From Dichetophora obliterata (taxonomy: Eukaryota > Arthropoda > Insecta > Diptera > Sciomyzidae): a stretch of 64,000 bases of DNA. Location: contig OY986438.1 in NCBI GenBank assembly GCA_963920525.1, positions 182,822,888 to 182,886,887 of the forward strand, read 5' to 3'. The position numbers were made by a program, and so were the translations under genes. Position 1 is the first letter of the stretch. Each line of letters starts with the position of its first letter. The notes beneath the pieces are model-generated. The model worked only from the letters and a program-made list of their open reading frames with translations, was not told the origin of the DNA and ran no database searches. Positions 32,843-44,570 of the stretch are shown piece after piece.

Positions 32843-34934
32843 CATGTATCTGTATCCATATTTGTGCCTAAACGAAAACTTTATTATTTTAATTAATATT
32901 TATTAATTTATAATATTAATAATACGAAAACTTTATTACTTTAATTAATTATATTAATTAATAATACAAACGAGTACTAATTTTTTTAAAATAAATAAAT
33001 AAATGAAATAAAAACACTCGACACACATGAATTCCCCAGAAATGATTATTTTCTTATTTTTTGAGCAAATTAGACTGGTTTACTGTCGAAAGTATTTATT
33101 TGAATATCACAATTAGTTTTTTATATAAAATCGTTCGGAAAATCCGAAAATCACGTTAATTTTTATACCCCAACGCGTACAGGGCATATCAACTTTGTAA
33201 CTCCTTTTGTCATATCTATGAAGAGGCGTGGCAGATATTGAAAAGTATACAATTTTAAACGGCGTTGGCTTTGTTTAAATCTTTTAAATGCCTAAATACG
33301 TACAAGATTTTCTCATCTACCGCACGCCGTTTAAATATCACTCACATCGATGATGCCACCTTGAAGTGAGATTTGCCTACTTCTTGTTCTTCTTCTTCTC
33401 CTTCATTCTGTTCCCAACATTCTGTTTGAAAGTGCAAACATTATACACAACCAACACAAAAGAACTCAACACGACTTTCGATTTTCTATTTTGCCGTCAA
33501 CACTCACTCGCTTTTGCGTGCTAATGCTAGTGTTCCACAAATACTTAAAGGGTTGGGTTCATGCAACATGTGTATCAATATTGCCCGCTCGTAATGCTTT
33601 ATATATTATCCATTGCTTTCGCTCTCGCTTTAAGTTCAGTTTTCCTTTTTCTTCTAACCTTACCTTTTTACGTCACTTTCAGTCAACTTTCGTGGTATTG
33701 CTTTTAAACATGATCGTGATCACGATCATTTCGTTTTCATTTTCATATTTTGATTCCTCGAGCCTTTTAAGCTTCTTCAGCGAGAATCACATCTCGTTTT
33801 TGAAGGAAACTATCGCGTTCTTGTGATCTTTTGGCCTTTATGAGAGACGATCAACAAAACTAAAGAACGAATGAACAATCTGCTTGCTGTGCAACAATTT
33901 TCTCAGAATCTTTTACCTTCTATCTTTCAGAGGGGAACGTACGTTCTGCATACAGCATACAATTTATAGTTCAACGATTGATGCTGTTGCATCGATTGCA
34001 TGCTATCTAAGCAGCCAATTTTCCAAAACCAATTTCAATTGCTTTAATGATAATGACGAGATCGCGCTGATCGCAGCTCAGCGCATTTTAAAGCTGCTAG
34101 CTGTGAACCGAGCCAAAGCGGGCTAAGCTTGCAATTGAGCAGAAGGACAAAAAAAAACTTAAAGAAAAAGTCGTCGTTGGTTGTCTTTCGATGACGACTG
34201 CGATGAAGATCAGATTCTCCAGGGATATTGCGCCACACCGTCAACAACACAGTCAGCATGACAGTGTTAAGCCTCGTGCTATGAATTCCTGCTTTTGCTG
34301 GTTTCAGGAAGCCTGGCAGCTACGCGATATCAATGCCTGATAGTTTTGTGTGTGGTTCTTTGATTTTTTATAAAGAAAAAAAAATTAAATTGTTTAAAAA
34401 AACAACTGGTTAGATGGTGCTGGTCGATGTTGGTCGCAGCGGCTAGAGTTTATTTATATATTAAATAGACACGATCGGCGCGGATTATATGAGCTGAAAT
34501 GACCATCACTATTGAAGTGTTGTTTTTTATTTTTTACTCTCGACAATATTGTGTAGGCTTAGATAGCAATGTCCTTTGTAGGTCGTCGTCTATTTGGTGA
34601 ATTATATTGAAAAGTTTTTGTTGTTACATAACAAGTTATTCGATTAATGATATTTTTTGATTTGTTTTATGATTAAGCGTGAACTTTTGCTTTCAGTGAG
34701 TGGTGTAGGAAAGGGAAGTCAAGATATTTTTGGCTTAAATTTGGGTGAAAGGTTAAGGTGCCGGCTGATGCAACTGCAGATGGTTTATGGCTATTTTTTT
34801 TTTGTTTTAGTTTTGTGGTTTTTTGAGATTTTAAAGGACTATTGCATGGGTTTTAATAACTAAAAATATGTCTACTCGTGTTCTTACAGTCTTTTACTAT
34901 ACAAAAAAATTCAAATTCAAATAAAAACTCTACA
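32843..34934. other. non-coding stretch, partly host-like
   Basis: 32843-33180 is AT-rich. 33290-34270 is GC-balanced, without transposon ends, and resembles single-copy host DNA; it holds the palindrome at 33710-33729 but no convincing gene. 34620-34870 has T-rich low-complexity frames. 34905-34925 (TTCAAATTCAAATAAAA) resembles a LINE tail. Confidence 0.4.
33710..33729. other. perfect 20 bp palindrome ATGATCGTGATCACGATCAT
   Basis: Self-complementary over all 20 bases and built from overlapping GATCGTGATC words. It shares its core with the palindrome at 9350-9369. A regulatory role is possible but unproven. Confidence 0.5.
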
Positions 34935-35193
34935 TATATGTGACCTTCTCCGAGAAAAGGGACCTAGTGTGTGAAAATGAAGTTTTGAGGAAAACGCATT
35001 TAAAGTTTCATAACGCATTATCACTGTGAACACACTTTCAGTTGGGAGATGCGATTTGGTATGGATTTGATGGCGATTTGAAGTCTATCTCATTTCATCT
35101 TATTCTACCCCTTTTAGGTACTAAAATCCACTATTAAGTCCAAACCCGTTTTTTGACACACTAGGTCTTTTTTCTCGGAGAAGGTCACATATA
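34935..35193. mobile_element. MITE with ~40 bp inverted ends
   Basis: The left end TATATGTGACCTTCTCCGAG and the right end are near-perfect reverse complements through ACCTAGTGTGT. The interior of about 170 bp is non-coding. A TA-rich flank hides the duplication. Confidence 0.7.
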
Positions 35194-35827
35194 TAAAAAG
35201 TTGTAGGCAAAACAGTCCGGTATCATTTTCTTTCGTACTTCTCAAACAAGAAGTATATGTTGCAAATATATTTTTTTTACTTTTAACCTGAAATGTGAGT
35301 GCTTAATCTTCATGGGTTCATTTCTAGAAACGAATATCTTCCTTGTGTGTGAATATATCTTAATAAAACCTAAACTATAAGAGATGAAAAACATTTTTCG
35401 CTATGTCTTAGGGATAAGCTTTTTTAAGCTTAGGGGTGCGGTGCAGTTGTCAGTATGTATGAAATTCTGTTTACAAATTCTGCATTACAAAATTCTGCAT
35501 TAACATAAAACTGTGTTAAAAAATTTCCGTATGCCAAAATTCTGTAAAATATGAACTAAGAACAACTAAGGTAAATAAGCTTACTTTCCGTACAAGGGCA
35601 AATAATTTAATCTCAAAAACACCATTTTGTATCCCAAATACATTTAAAATGATGTAAATGGAGAGCAGACTTTGTGAAAGCAAAATTTTTGAAAAACAGT
35701 ATATTGAAATACTGGTTTTTAGACAAACAGAATTATAATACAGTCTTTTGACTAGCAGAAAACTGAGCCGCTCCCCTTTTTTTCTATGTAACATTTGTGA
35801 ATATATAAGTATATGGTGATGGTAAAA
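35194..35827. other. non-coding stretch
   Basis: AT-rich. AAATTCTGCATTA-type words repeat near 35470-35510. The 130-residue minus-strand frame at 35908-35516 lacks any recognisable domain and overlaps the next element. Confidence 0.35.
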
Positions 35828-36455
35828 TTTCGGCGGAGTGAAATAACGCCAAAGGTAATAAGACCAAATAGACTTTATTTCCTTTTCAAAATTTGGCCCT
35901 ATTTCCAATTGAAAAGGGAAATAAAGGCAAAAAAATCAACGATATGGTTATAAAGCTAAAAAAATAGGAGGGCCTTTTTTTATTTAAAAATATCAAAGAA
36001 CCAAGGCATGCGCCTTATACAGACAACGTTTTGTCTTTGACCTGATAGGAAAGGGATAGATTGTTAGAGGAAGAATTTATTGGAACCATAAGTAAATTAT
36101 CGATTAGGCAGAACGAACGTGAATGTATAAGCTTGAATTGCTTATAACCGAGGCTAGTGTTATGCCTTAACCTCGGCAAGCATTTCTAGCCCTCAGTTGT
36201 GCCTGTCCTATAATTCCACGTTTTCCACAACTTGGTTGTGGATTTTTGGTTTCAATGATTCTTAAAAGTAGTAAAGAAGAAAAAAAGCGAAAACCAACAT
36301 GCCCGAACCCGGATTCGAACCGGAGACCTCTGAGTTGATAGTCTAGCGCACTCTTCACTGGACTACAATTTCGCAAAATTGGCCATAATTCTACTTGAAA
36401 AGGAAATAAATCCAATTTGGTCTTATTACTTTTGGCCTTATTGCACCCCACCAAA
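35828..36455. mobile_element. inverted-repeat element enclosing a tRNA-like sequence
   Basis: Arms at 35828-35910 and 36375-36455 are imperfect reverse complements, sharing GTAATAAGACCAAAT and TTTATTTCCTTTTCAA. The interior has no protein gene. A tRNA-like segment lies directly inside the right arm (36300-36372). The duplication could not be fixed. Confidence 0.65.
36300..36372 (-). other. tRNA-like sequence (pseudo-tRNA or SINE head)
   Basis: On the minus strand an A-box-like TAGTCCAGTG is followed about 45 bases later by a good B box, GGTTCGAATCC. The anticodon and acceptor stems do not pair properly, so it is not a functional tRNA. It resembles the RNA polymerase III promoter of tRNA-derived SINEs. 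Confidence 0.5.
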
Positions 36456-38055
36456 TGGGGTGATTACAAATATTAAATTTTTAATATATCCTGTTATTTC
36501 CAGCTAAATACGATATCTTAAAAGCTGTAAAGTTTCTCAGTATTTCTGTATGAAAAGTCGTTGATTGAGAAAAATAACAGTATACGAAAACCCTTTTTTA
36601 AATTTTTTTTTTTTTTTTAATAGTGGTAAGAAGAAATATTGTCGTTATTTTTACATCAAAATTTTTGCGATAGCAGGATATCGCAAAAAACATAGATTTT
36701 CGCAGTACAACGTATTTCCTTGAGTTAAGATCATTGTCTTACATAAAATGAGAAGAAACGGTTGACATTTCAAGTTTTGATCTTGCAAGCAAATATTTCC
36801 TACATTTTCCAATCGATTTTCATAAACTTTTCTTTGTCTTAAAGTTCCATTATATGACTTTGAAGAAACAAGAAAATATATACCGTTATCTCACTCAATT
36901 CAATGTTTTGTATTGTTCTAAAAAAAGATCAAAAGTTTGTTTTGTTGTAAATTTTTTTTAATTTTTTTTAACTTGTAAATTTTTTTATACAAATTTTTTA
37001 CACTCTTTTATATGACATATTATTTAACTGCAATTTTGACACATAATTCAATAACCAGTTTCATCATCAAAAATTATGGGCCAATTATATTTTTGATCAA
37101 AATTATTTTTTCAACATGTTATTTTTTATATTTTTTGCAATTTTCTATAGCTTACAAAATCATTTATGTAAAAGAAATGTTCAGATATTTCAAACTACAA
37201 AAAATCGTAGGCAAAACAGTTTTTTCCGACTCGGCTACCAAAATTTTTCAAAATTTTTGAATTAAAGTTTAATTAATTACCTTTTCAACGGTAGTTCATA
37301 CTTTAGATTTGGTTTAGAAGTGTTTAAGATATTAGTTTAAGTAAAAATTTTCGACGTTTTTTCCAGTTTTGTACATTATGTAACTCCGCTAAAAATCACG
37401 TCAAGCTTTTTCCACGAAATTAAGTTTTTTATTTCCGTCAGTATGCTCCTTGCAAAATTTCACCCAAATCGGAAATGGCCGGCAATTCCGTAAGGCCGGT
37501 ACATTCAAAATGGAATTGCTGTTTTATTTTTTTTTTAAGTAGATAATTTTTTGAATTTAGCGACATGTGTTAATAAATTCAAATTTTTTTAAACTTTTTT
37601 TATGCATTTTTAATTTATAGGCACAAAATACATTGGTGCTCAAGAAAAAAAGACGCAGTTTCGATAGTATCGTAAGTATAGACGTAGAATTCCTTTTTAT
37701 ACAGTAATAGAGAAAAATTCTTGTTTTTTCATTTATATTTTTTTTTTAGACTATTTTAAAGTATTTCATCTTCTAAATAAAAATTATTCAAAAACAAATT
37801 TGTTGTTATCGTTGCCTTCGGCAAACTTACTTGATCTAAAAGTTCACAATTAAATTCATGTAAAAATTTGTTTTGTTTTATAAGAAGTTTTCGTTTGATA
37901 TTTTTAGTGATAAATTTGTTGTTCTTGTACATTTTTTTATATTGGTTTTTCAGTTTTTATATTTTAAAACTGAATGTAATTCAAAGTTATGTTTAATAAA
38001 TGGAAATAAATATCGAAACAATTTGAATTATTTATTTTTCCTGTATTAAAGAACA
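36456..38055. other. AT-rich non-coding stretch
   Basis: Long T and A runs. The 82-residue frame at 37012-37260 is low-complexity. No gene, RNA or transposon end supported. Confidence 0.4.
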
Positions 38056-38061
38056 TATACA

Positions 38062-38826
38062 TTAGGGCGGGTCGATTTATTTTTCGACAATTTCCCTATG
38101 ATTTCCGTATTCTATGGGTTATTCCATGAAAATTTGCCAAAGGAACCATACCTCTATCGTTAAAATCGAGTCCCCTACTTTTTGTTGGTAGATTTTTTCC
38201 CAAATTGACGTTCGTATGAAATATTACCTACACGTTCACATCCATAACTCAAAAACTATCGATCGGGTTTAATCTTCAGTAGGCGCGTTGGTGAGCTCAT
38301 TTTGATCAATTTGCAAAAAAAAAATCTCCAACATTGGTCCAACGGTTCAAAAGTTACGGGCATTTTTGTCCAAATTTTGGACCATTTTTCCATTTTTTTC
38401 ATGATTTTGTCCAAGAATATTACTTTCATATTATTACTACACTCAAATTGAATATTTTTTTTTTGGTAGTAGGTTGATAGATACTTTATTATCTCTTAAT
38501 TTGAATTTTTGTAGAAAAAAAAAATAAAAAGGAAAAAAAATCAAAAAGTTGGTTTTATGTGTTATTTTGTTTTAGCAATATCGCATGAATTAATCAACCG
38601 AATTCGATAAATTTGGGCTTAAACTCTTCGTTTTGAATTGCAAATTGATTTAAATAATGGACTGAGCCAAAAAAATGGCCATGAAAGTAATATTCTTGGA
38701 CAAAATCATGAAAAAAATGGAAAAATGGAAATCCTTCGGCAAATTTTCATGGAATAACCCATAGAATACGGAAATCATAGGGAAATTGGTGAATTTTTTC
38801 ACTCCCTACAAATCGACCCACCCTAA
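38062..38826. mobile_element. 765 bp MITE with long arms and 6 bp duplication
   Basis: The ends read TTAGGGCGGGTCGATTT and, reverse-complemented, TTAGGGTGGGTCGATTT. TATACA stands on both sides (38056-38061 and 38827-38832). The arms stay complementary through CCCTATGATTTCCGTATTCT and CATGAAAATTTGCC. A further inner pair (TTTTTTCATGATTTTGTCCA near 38395 and inverted near 38695) shows that the palindrome was longer and lost a segment from one arm. No coding capacity; superfamily not assigned. Confidence 0.85.
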
Positions 38827-39542
38827 TATACATATATGTATATTTTAAAAGTAATTTAAAATTACAATTTTAGTTAACAAAATATATTTTTAAAATAGAA
38901 AAAATACAATAGCATAGCAGAAATAATTCGAATTTATTATGGTATTTCACAAATAAATAGATTTTCAAAGAACCACGCATTCTTAGTAACGCATGCGCAA
39001 ACCTGCGTAGTAATAATACATACTGGCTCTGTAGCTACACTAGAGTGGACCTTATTTTAAAAAGACCACCCCAAGGGCTCAAACTGTTGTAATTGATGAT
39101 AAAAAAATTCGTGAAAAATTTTAGCAAGATCAAATGCATATAAACCATGCGCACACGGCTTAAAGTTTGCACAAGTGCATGAAAGAAAAAAAAAAATTTT
39201 AATATTTTCATATGCAATTCCATTTGGAATAAGGAAACAGTTAAGATTTTTTTGTTTTATCCAAAAATTTATTGTCTAATAAGGGTATTCACCTCAAATT
39301 ACTTGAATAACTCAGGGGGACAAAATTTTTATTTTTGGATTTTCCCAGCAATATTTGTATTATTTTCGACTAATCTTGGTGCGCTGATTTCAAAACTATT
39401 ATTACTTTTTTTAGCATCACCAGTTATTGAGATAAGCTTCTTTGAAATCTAAAAGTTTCAATTATAAGTTTTTATTTTTTTATGTTTATTTAAGTTGAAG
39501 AGAATAAAAAAACAAATTACAACAATAACAACTCAATATGTA

Positions 39543-39825
39543 AGTTAACGTAAATAATATTAAAAACTAAAATGCAAGCAAAAACTGCTGACAGCATGTC
39601 TGTGAATACACGCGCAACCACTGCAGCGCAGCAATCGACGGGAAGCGACGCGTCAGCAAAACAGATAAATAAAATAACAACAAATAAAACAGGCAGCAGT
39701 AGGTTACTTTAAGTTATTAAAATTTATGTTAGGCCAGTTCTTAAGTGTGTTTTAATAAATAAAGTCGCGTTTTGCGAACTAAAAAAATATTTTTTTTAAT
39801 TACACCAATGTATTAAAAATTAATT
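39543..39825 (+). repeat. 5' LTR
   Basis: 283 bp, starting AGTTAACGTAAATAATATTA and ending TTAAAAATTAATT. AATAAATAAAG near 39756 is a plausible polyadenylation signal. The promoter for the provirus transcript lies here. Confidence 0.95.
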
Positions 39826-39842
39826 GGCGCCCAACGTGGGGC
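39825..39842 (+). promoter_or_regulatory. primer-binding site for a lysine tRNA
   Basis: TGGCGCCCAACGTGGGGC, 18 bases overlapping the last T of the LTR. It equals the site used by retroelements primed with tRNA-Lys(1,2). It starts minus-strand DNA synthesis. Confidence 0.85.
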
Positions 39843-40696
39843 GAGTGTAAGACAACCTCAAGTAGCTTGCAACTCAACGTCTAGAATAGAAGTCAACCTC
39901 AAGAAGCTTGCAACAAATCGTATTCAGGACAGGCACAAAACCTACAACAAAGGAACAAAAGCAGTTAATCAATAGAAAAACGACAAAGCGAGGGAGTGTA
40001 AGAGGTTTTCCCTAGTAGTTAAACAAAACGGATTCCAAAACCCTTACCAGCGCGGAATGTTCCTGAGGAAAATATTGTAAGAATTAAATTAAGATTATTA
40101 TATTAAGAGTGAACATTTGCATGAAACTTTAAAATCAATTTTTGAGCTGTTAAAATTAAAAAGTGAACAAAAATTTTAAAGAAATCTTTAAAAATAAGAA
40201 AAATTTATGAGTTAAGTTTAAAATCAATAGTGAAGAAAAATTTTAAAGAATTTTTGCAACATAAAGTTAAAAGTGAAGAAAAAATTGTAAAGAATCTCTT
40301 TTAAAAAATAAGAAGATTTAAAAGCAACAAAATTTTATGAGTTAGTTAGAGTAACTCATGAAAGAGAAAAACAATGAAAGAAATTTTTTAAGGAATTTTT
40401 AAAAAGCAACAAAAATTTAAAAGTGAAGAAAAATTTTATAAAGAATATAAGATTTAAATATAACAAAATTGTATGAGTTTAGAATTAAAGTAAGAAAACA
40501 TTTTAAATTGAAATAATTTAATGGAATTTTTTTTATTCAATAACCATTGACTTAAAAGTGAAGAACTTTCTGAAACATTAGCTTAGAAAAATTTCTTATT
40601 CAAAAGAGATCAATTAACCATCAAATCAAAAATACTTTTAACAAAAATCCTTCCAAAATTCCCAAGTACGGAAGAGAAAAACACAAAAAAAGTACC
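39843..40696 (+). other. provirus leader with degenerate tandem repeats
   Basis: Non-coding. CAACCTCAAGNAGCTTGCAA occurs twice (near 39853 and 39894). From about 40130 to 40500 a loose unit containing AAAGTGAAGAAAAATTTTAAAG and AAAATTTTATGAGTTA recurs three to four times. A splice donor for env may lie here but was not pinned down. Confidence 0.55.
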
Positions 40697-41217
40697 ATGA
40701 CAGAACCTTCAGGTACTAATAATATTTTACCAAATTTCCAACTACCAAATATTAACCTACCCCCTCCAAAACAAATTTATCAAATCCTCCAAAAAGATTT
40801 GAAAAGGTGGAAACATTAAATATAAAGGATTTAAGTCTTAAAGAGATACTTGACTCCTTCGAGCAATTCAAGCCACAATTAGATAAAATTTTTTGGGAAA
40901 GCATGAAAAAAGTGAACCAAATAAAAAATTACAAAGGTATCAACAACTACACGGTAATGAATTTAATTGATAGAGACAAACCATTAGAAATGATGAACAA
41001 ACTTCAAGATACTTATGAGCCAGATTGTGAAGGCATACCATCGTACACTTCTATATTTGCCAATGCGATGATGCCAGAGTGGATTATTATGTTATTTATG
41101 AACAAGCACAAACTAACGCGAGAAAAAGCTATCAAGCATGTCAGGGCTCAAGACGACTACCAACTCCACTTAGATTCTTTAATAGATTGGACAAGTGTCC
41201 AAGAATTCTGTATATAA
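40697..41217 (+). pseudogene. truncated gag start joined to unidentified coding sequence
   Basis: ATG at 40697 in ACCATGACAG opens a Pro/Asn-rich frame (MTEPSGTNNILPNFQLP) that looks like the start of an errantivirus Gag but shifts frame near 40795. The following open frame (to TAA at 41215-41217) begins ETLNIKDLSLKEILDSFEQF. From about residue 45 it runs through YEPDCEGIPSYTS, PEWIIMLFMNKHKLT and REKAIKHVRAQDD, which match no gag, protease or reverse transcriptase motif I know. Gag's C-terminal part and protease are missing. The second part may be sequence picked up from elsewhere in the genome; I cannot name it. Confidence 0.5.
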
Positions 41218-43023
41218 AAATAAACCCCTTACAGTCCTTCTCAGAGGGGAAGATGGACGAACGTCCAGGCAAGTCTCTCGACGCTCTCGAAGATTTTCAA
41301 AAAATAAAAAACCTCTCTCATATCCGAAGATATTGTTCTTAGATTTCCAGACTTTAAAAAAGAATTCCACTTGACGACAGACGCTTCTAACTTTGCAATG
41401 GGCGCAGTACTAGAACAAGACGGAAAGCCAATAACATTTATTTCACGAACTCTCTCTAAATCAGAAGAAAAATTTGCAACTAATGAAAGAGAAATGTTGG
41501 CCATTATATGGGCAATTAAAACTCTCAGAAACTATCTCTACGGACCAGCAATTGATAAGATCTTCACCGACCATCAACCGTTAACTTACGCGTTGAGCAA
41601 TAAAAATACCAACAACAAGCTAAAACGTTGGAAAGCCATACTGGAGGAGTACAACTACGAGTTAAGATATAAGCCCGGTAGAACCAACGTCGTGGCCGAT
41701 ACACTATCAAGACCACCAATAAATAGTGATGTCAACCCTTTGACCGTAACTCAACATAGCGATGAAAGTTCAGGACAAGACCTCATTCAGATTGCAGAAG
41801 AACCCATAAATGTGTTTAAAAATCAAATCATCCTCATAGAAGGACAGGTATCATCATATAACTTCAATATAATATTTCCTACCTATCACCGACACACAAT
41901 AGTAGAACCAGAATATTCAGACAACAGAATTATTGATATTTTGAAAAGTTACCTAAATCCATCTGTCATAAATGGCTTACAGACAAGTGAAAGAATCTTA
42001 GGACAAATTCAAGAAATTTATTCTTTACACTTCAGACAATATAGAATAAGATTTGCTAGAAAAATAGTAACAGACTTAATTGACGAAAATCAACAAGAAG
42101 CTGAGATTATCAGAGAACATGAACGTGCACACAGAAACAGTAAAGAAAACAAATTACAGATTTTAAATAAATTTTATTTCCCCCAAATGCGACGTAAAGT
42201 TGAAAAAAATGCAAAAGAATTCAAGATATGTAAAGAACATAAATATGACAGGCACCCCAGCAAGTCTATGATACAAGCGACCCCTATACCTTCATACCCT
42301 GGACAAATAGTACATATAGACATTTATTTTTCAAATAAACGTATTATTCTTACAGCTATTGATAAATTTTCAAAATACGCCTTAGTAAGAATTCTTAATT
42401 CTAGATCCGCTGAAGACATAAAGCAACCACTAAGAGAATTAATATTATCGTTCGGCGTTCCAAATACAATAGTAGTAGATAATGAAAAATCTCTAAACTC
42501 TAATGCCGTTCTTTTTATGCTAGAAAATTTTTTTAATATAACAGTCTTTAAAACACCCCCATATACAAGTACAGCGAATGGCCAAATAGAGCGTTTCCAC
42601 TCAACATTATCTGAAGTGATACGCTGCTTAAAATCTCAAAATCCCCATTACACATTCCCAGAACTTCTCGACAAAGCTATTCTTGAATACAACAACTCCA
42701 TACATTCTACGACAAACAAAAGACCAAAAGATGTTTTTTTTGCAAGAGAAATTTCTAATAATCCTGAACAACTCGAAAGAGAAAGAGAAATAACATCACA
42801 TAAGATTAAAGAGAAACAAGATACAGATCTAGAATATCACAATAGGAAAAAGACCCCTATCAGAGAATTTACAGTAGGAGAAGTCATTTACGTAAAAGTT
42901 AACAAGAGATTAGGAAACAAACTATCTCCCAAGTACAGGAAAGAAATAGTTAAAGAAAATAAAAACTCAACCGTTATTACCGAAACAGGAAAAACTGTAC
43001 ACAAAAGTCTTATTAAAAATTAA
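41218..43023 (+). pseudogene. provirus pol: remnant RT connection, RNase H and integrase
   Basis: The reverse-transcriptase catalytic core is absent. A short connection segment (41230-41370) is broken by a frame change in an A-run near 41300-41310. From there to TAA at 43021-43023 one frame stays open for about 560 residues. RNase H shows TTDASNFAMGAVL, NEREMLAI and DHQPLTYAL. Integrase has the HERAH histidine pair, but the first cysteine of the usual Cys-x2-Cys zinc site reads Phe (FKIC, near 42223). The catalytic Asp (HIDIYF), Asp (VVDNEKS) and Glu (NGQIERFH) are all present. RNase H copies the genome and integrase inserts it; without reverse transcriptase and with a damaged zinc site this copy is probably not autonomous. 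Confidence 0.85.
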
Positions 43024-43042
43024 CACCCTATTTTTCCTTTAG

Positions 43043-44561
43043 GTTGTTGGCACACCTCTGCATAACATATGCAGATATTCAAATTCTAGACTACTCGAAC
43101 TCCCAACTAATAAAAATAAATACCGGAACCGCAAATATTCAGGACGGATACTTTAAAATTATTCACATTATTGACATTGAAGTTTACGAAACCTTCATAA
43201 AAAAATTAGAAACTACAATTTTAAATGACGTTAAGCCCCATCATCTTCTTTTCCCGATCCTTCCCTTCGAGATTCAAAGAATAAGGAATTATTTGCAAAG
43301 ACTAAAAGTTAATGAAAAGTCAAAAAGATCATTAGACTTCATAGGAAGTGCGTGGAAATGGATAGCTGGAACTCCAGATCACCATGACCACGAAATATTA
43401 GTTAGTAAAATGAATAACGTTTTATTGAATAATAACAATCAAGTAATTTTTAATAGATTAACTTTGGAAAAAATTAATGAAATATCTAATCTTACAAATA
43501 ATATTATTAAAACATTTAAAGAAAAAGAAAATATAGAAAACGATACTATAATGAAAATAAAATATAAACTAGAATTAATAAAAGAAGAAGTTATAAACAT
43601 TGCCTACGCCATACATTGGGCAAAAGCAAACATTGTAAATTCGTATGTTTTAAGTAATAACGAAATAAATATTACAGAAACTTTAATTAAAAATGAAAAC
43701 ATTCCGTATGTAAACATTAATGAAGCTCTTGAATTCGCAAACGTAAAAATAGCTTCAAATAATAAAAATTTAATTTATATCGTTTCACTGCCTACAAGCG
43801 AAAGTAATTCTTGTAGTGTATTGTTACTGAAAGCTATAAAAAAAAGAAAAATTGTTAACAAAATTAAATATGAAAATGTATTGCAATGTAAGAATAAGAT
43901 ATATGGAATAACAAAAAAATGTAAACATTTTAATGAATTAGAAATATGTAATAAGGAAAATTTAATAGACATAAGTACTTCTGCCTGTATACCTAATTTA
44001 TTAAAAAGCCTAAAACCAAACTGCACTATCACCAATAATGAACATATCCCACAAATAGAAGAAATAGCTCCAGGTATACTTTTCCTCAACGATTTTAAAG
44101 GACCTGCGGTAATCAACAATGAAACAATAACCCTCCAAGGAACCTACATAATTCGTCATACAAACTCCACAATCCAAATAGATGGAAGAAAAATAGTTAA
44201 CATCGAAACAATACGTTACCATCCTATGCCAGCGATCCTGCAACCAGCATCAGAGCTAGAAGTAAATGAAGAACATCTCTCACTTGAGAGACTGAAGCAA
44301 CTTCATCTTAATAGCACAACAAAAATAGAGTTGCTAAAAAAGGACAATATTATTCAGAGTGCAATGAGCTCGACATTGGCAATTTGCCTTACATTAATAA
44401 TTTTGGCATTCATCATAAAAAATTTCAGTAAGTTCACAGGGCGAATTTGCAATAAAAAACCACCGACCCAAATTCAAGCTGAAATTGCTAAGTCAACAGT
44501 GATCGGAGTCGAAGATATTGCAAAACACCTACGGTCATCGAACGAGGACGTTCGAATTTAA
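43043..44561 (+). CDS. env: errantivirus envelope glycoprotein
   Basis: An open frame of about 505 residues just after pol, ending TAA at 44559-44561. A splice acceptor (TTTTTCCTTTAG, ending 43042) precedes it; there is no good ATG at the start, so it is probably expressed from a spliced mRNA that brings the start codon. Features in order: a short hydrophobic start (LLAHLCITYA) resembling a signal peptide; a basic cleavage-type site KSKR (near 43320) followed by a hydrophobic, Trp-containing segment typical of the F-like fusion proteins of this group; Asn-rich coiled regions; several N-glycosylation sequons; and a C-terminal membrane segment (about 44362-44425) with a ~45-residue tail. The family is related to baculovirus F proteins. 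No internal stop is seen; activity is untested. Confidence 0.85.
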
Positions 44562-44570
44562 GGGCGGAGG
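44560..44570 (+). promoter_or_regulatory. polypurine tract
   Basis: AAGGGCGGAGG directly before the 3' LTR; primer for plus-strand DNA synthesis. It overlaps the env stop codon. Confidence 0.8.

Noticed and set aside
36300..36372. Functional tRNA gene
   Set aside because: A and B boxes are present but acceptor and anticodon stems do not pair. The same applies to 58949-59022, 63083-63156 and 63604-63683.
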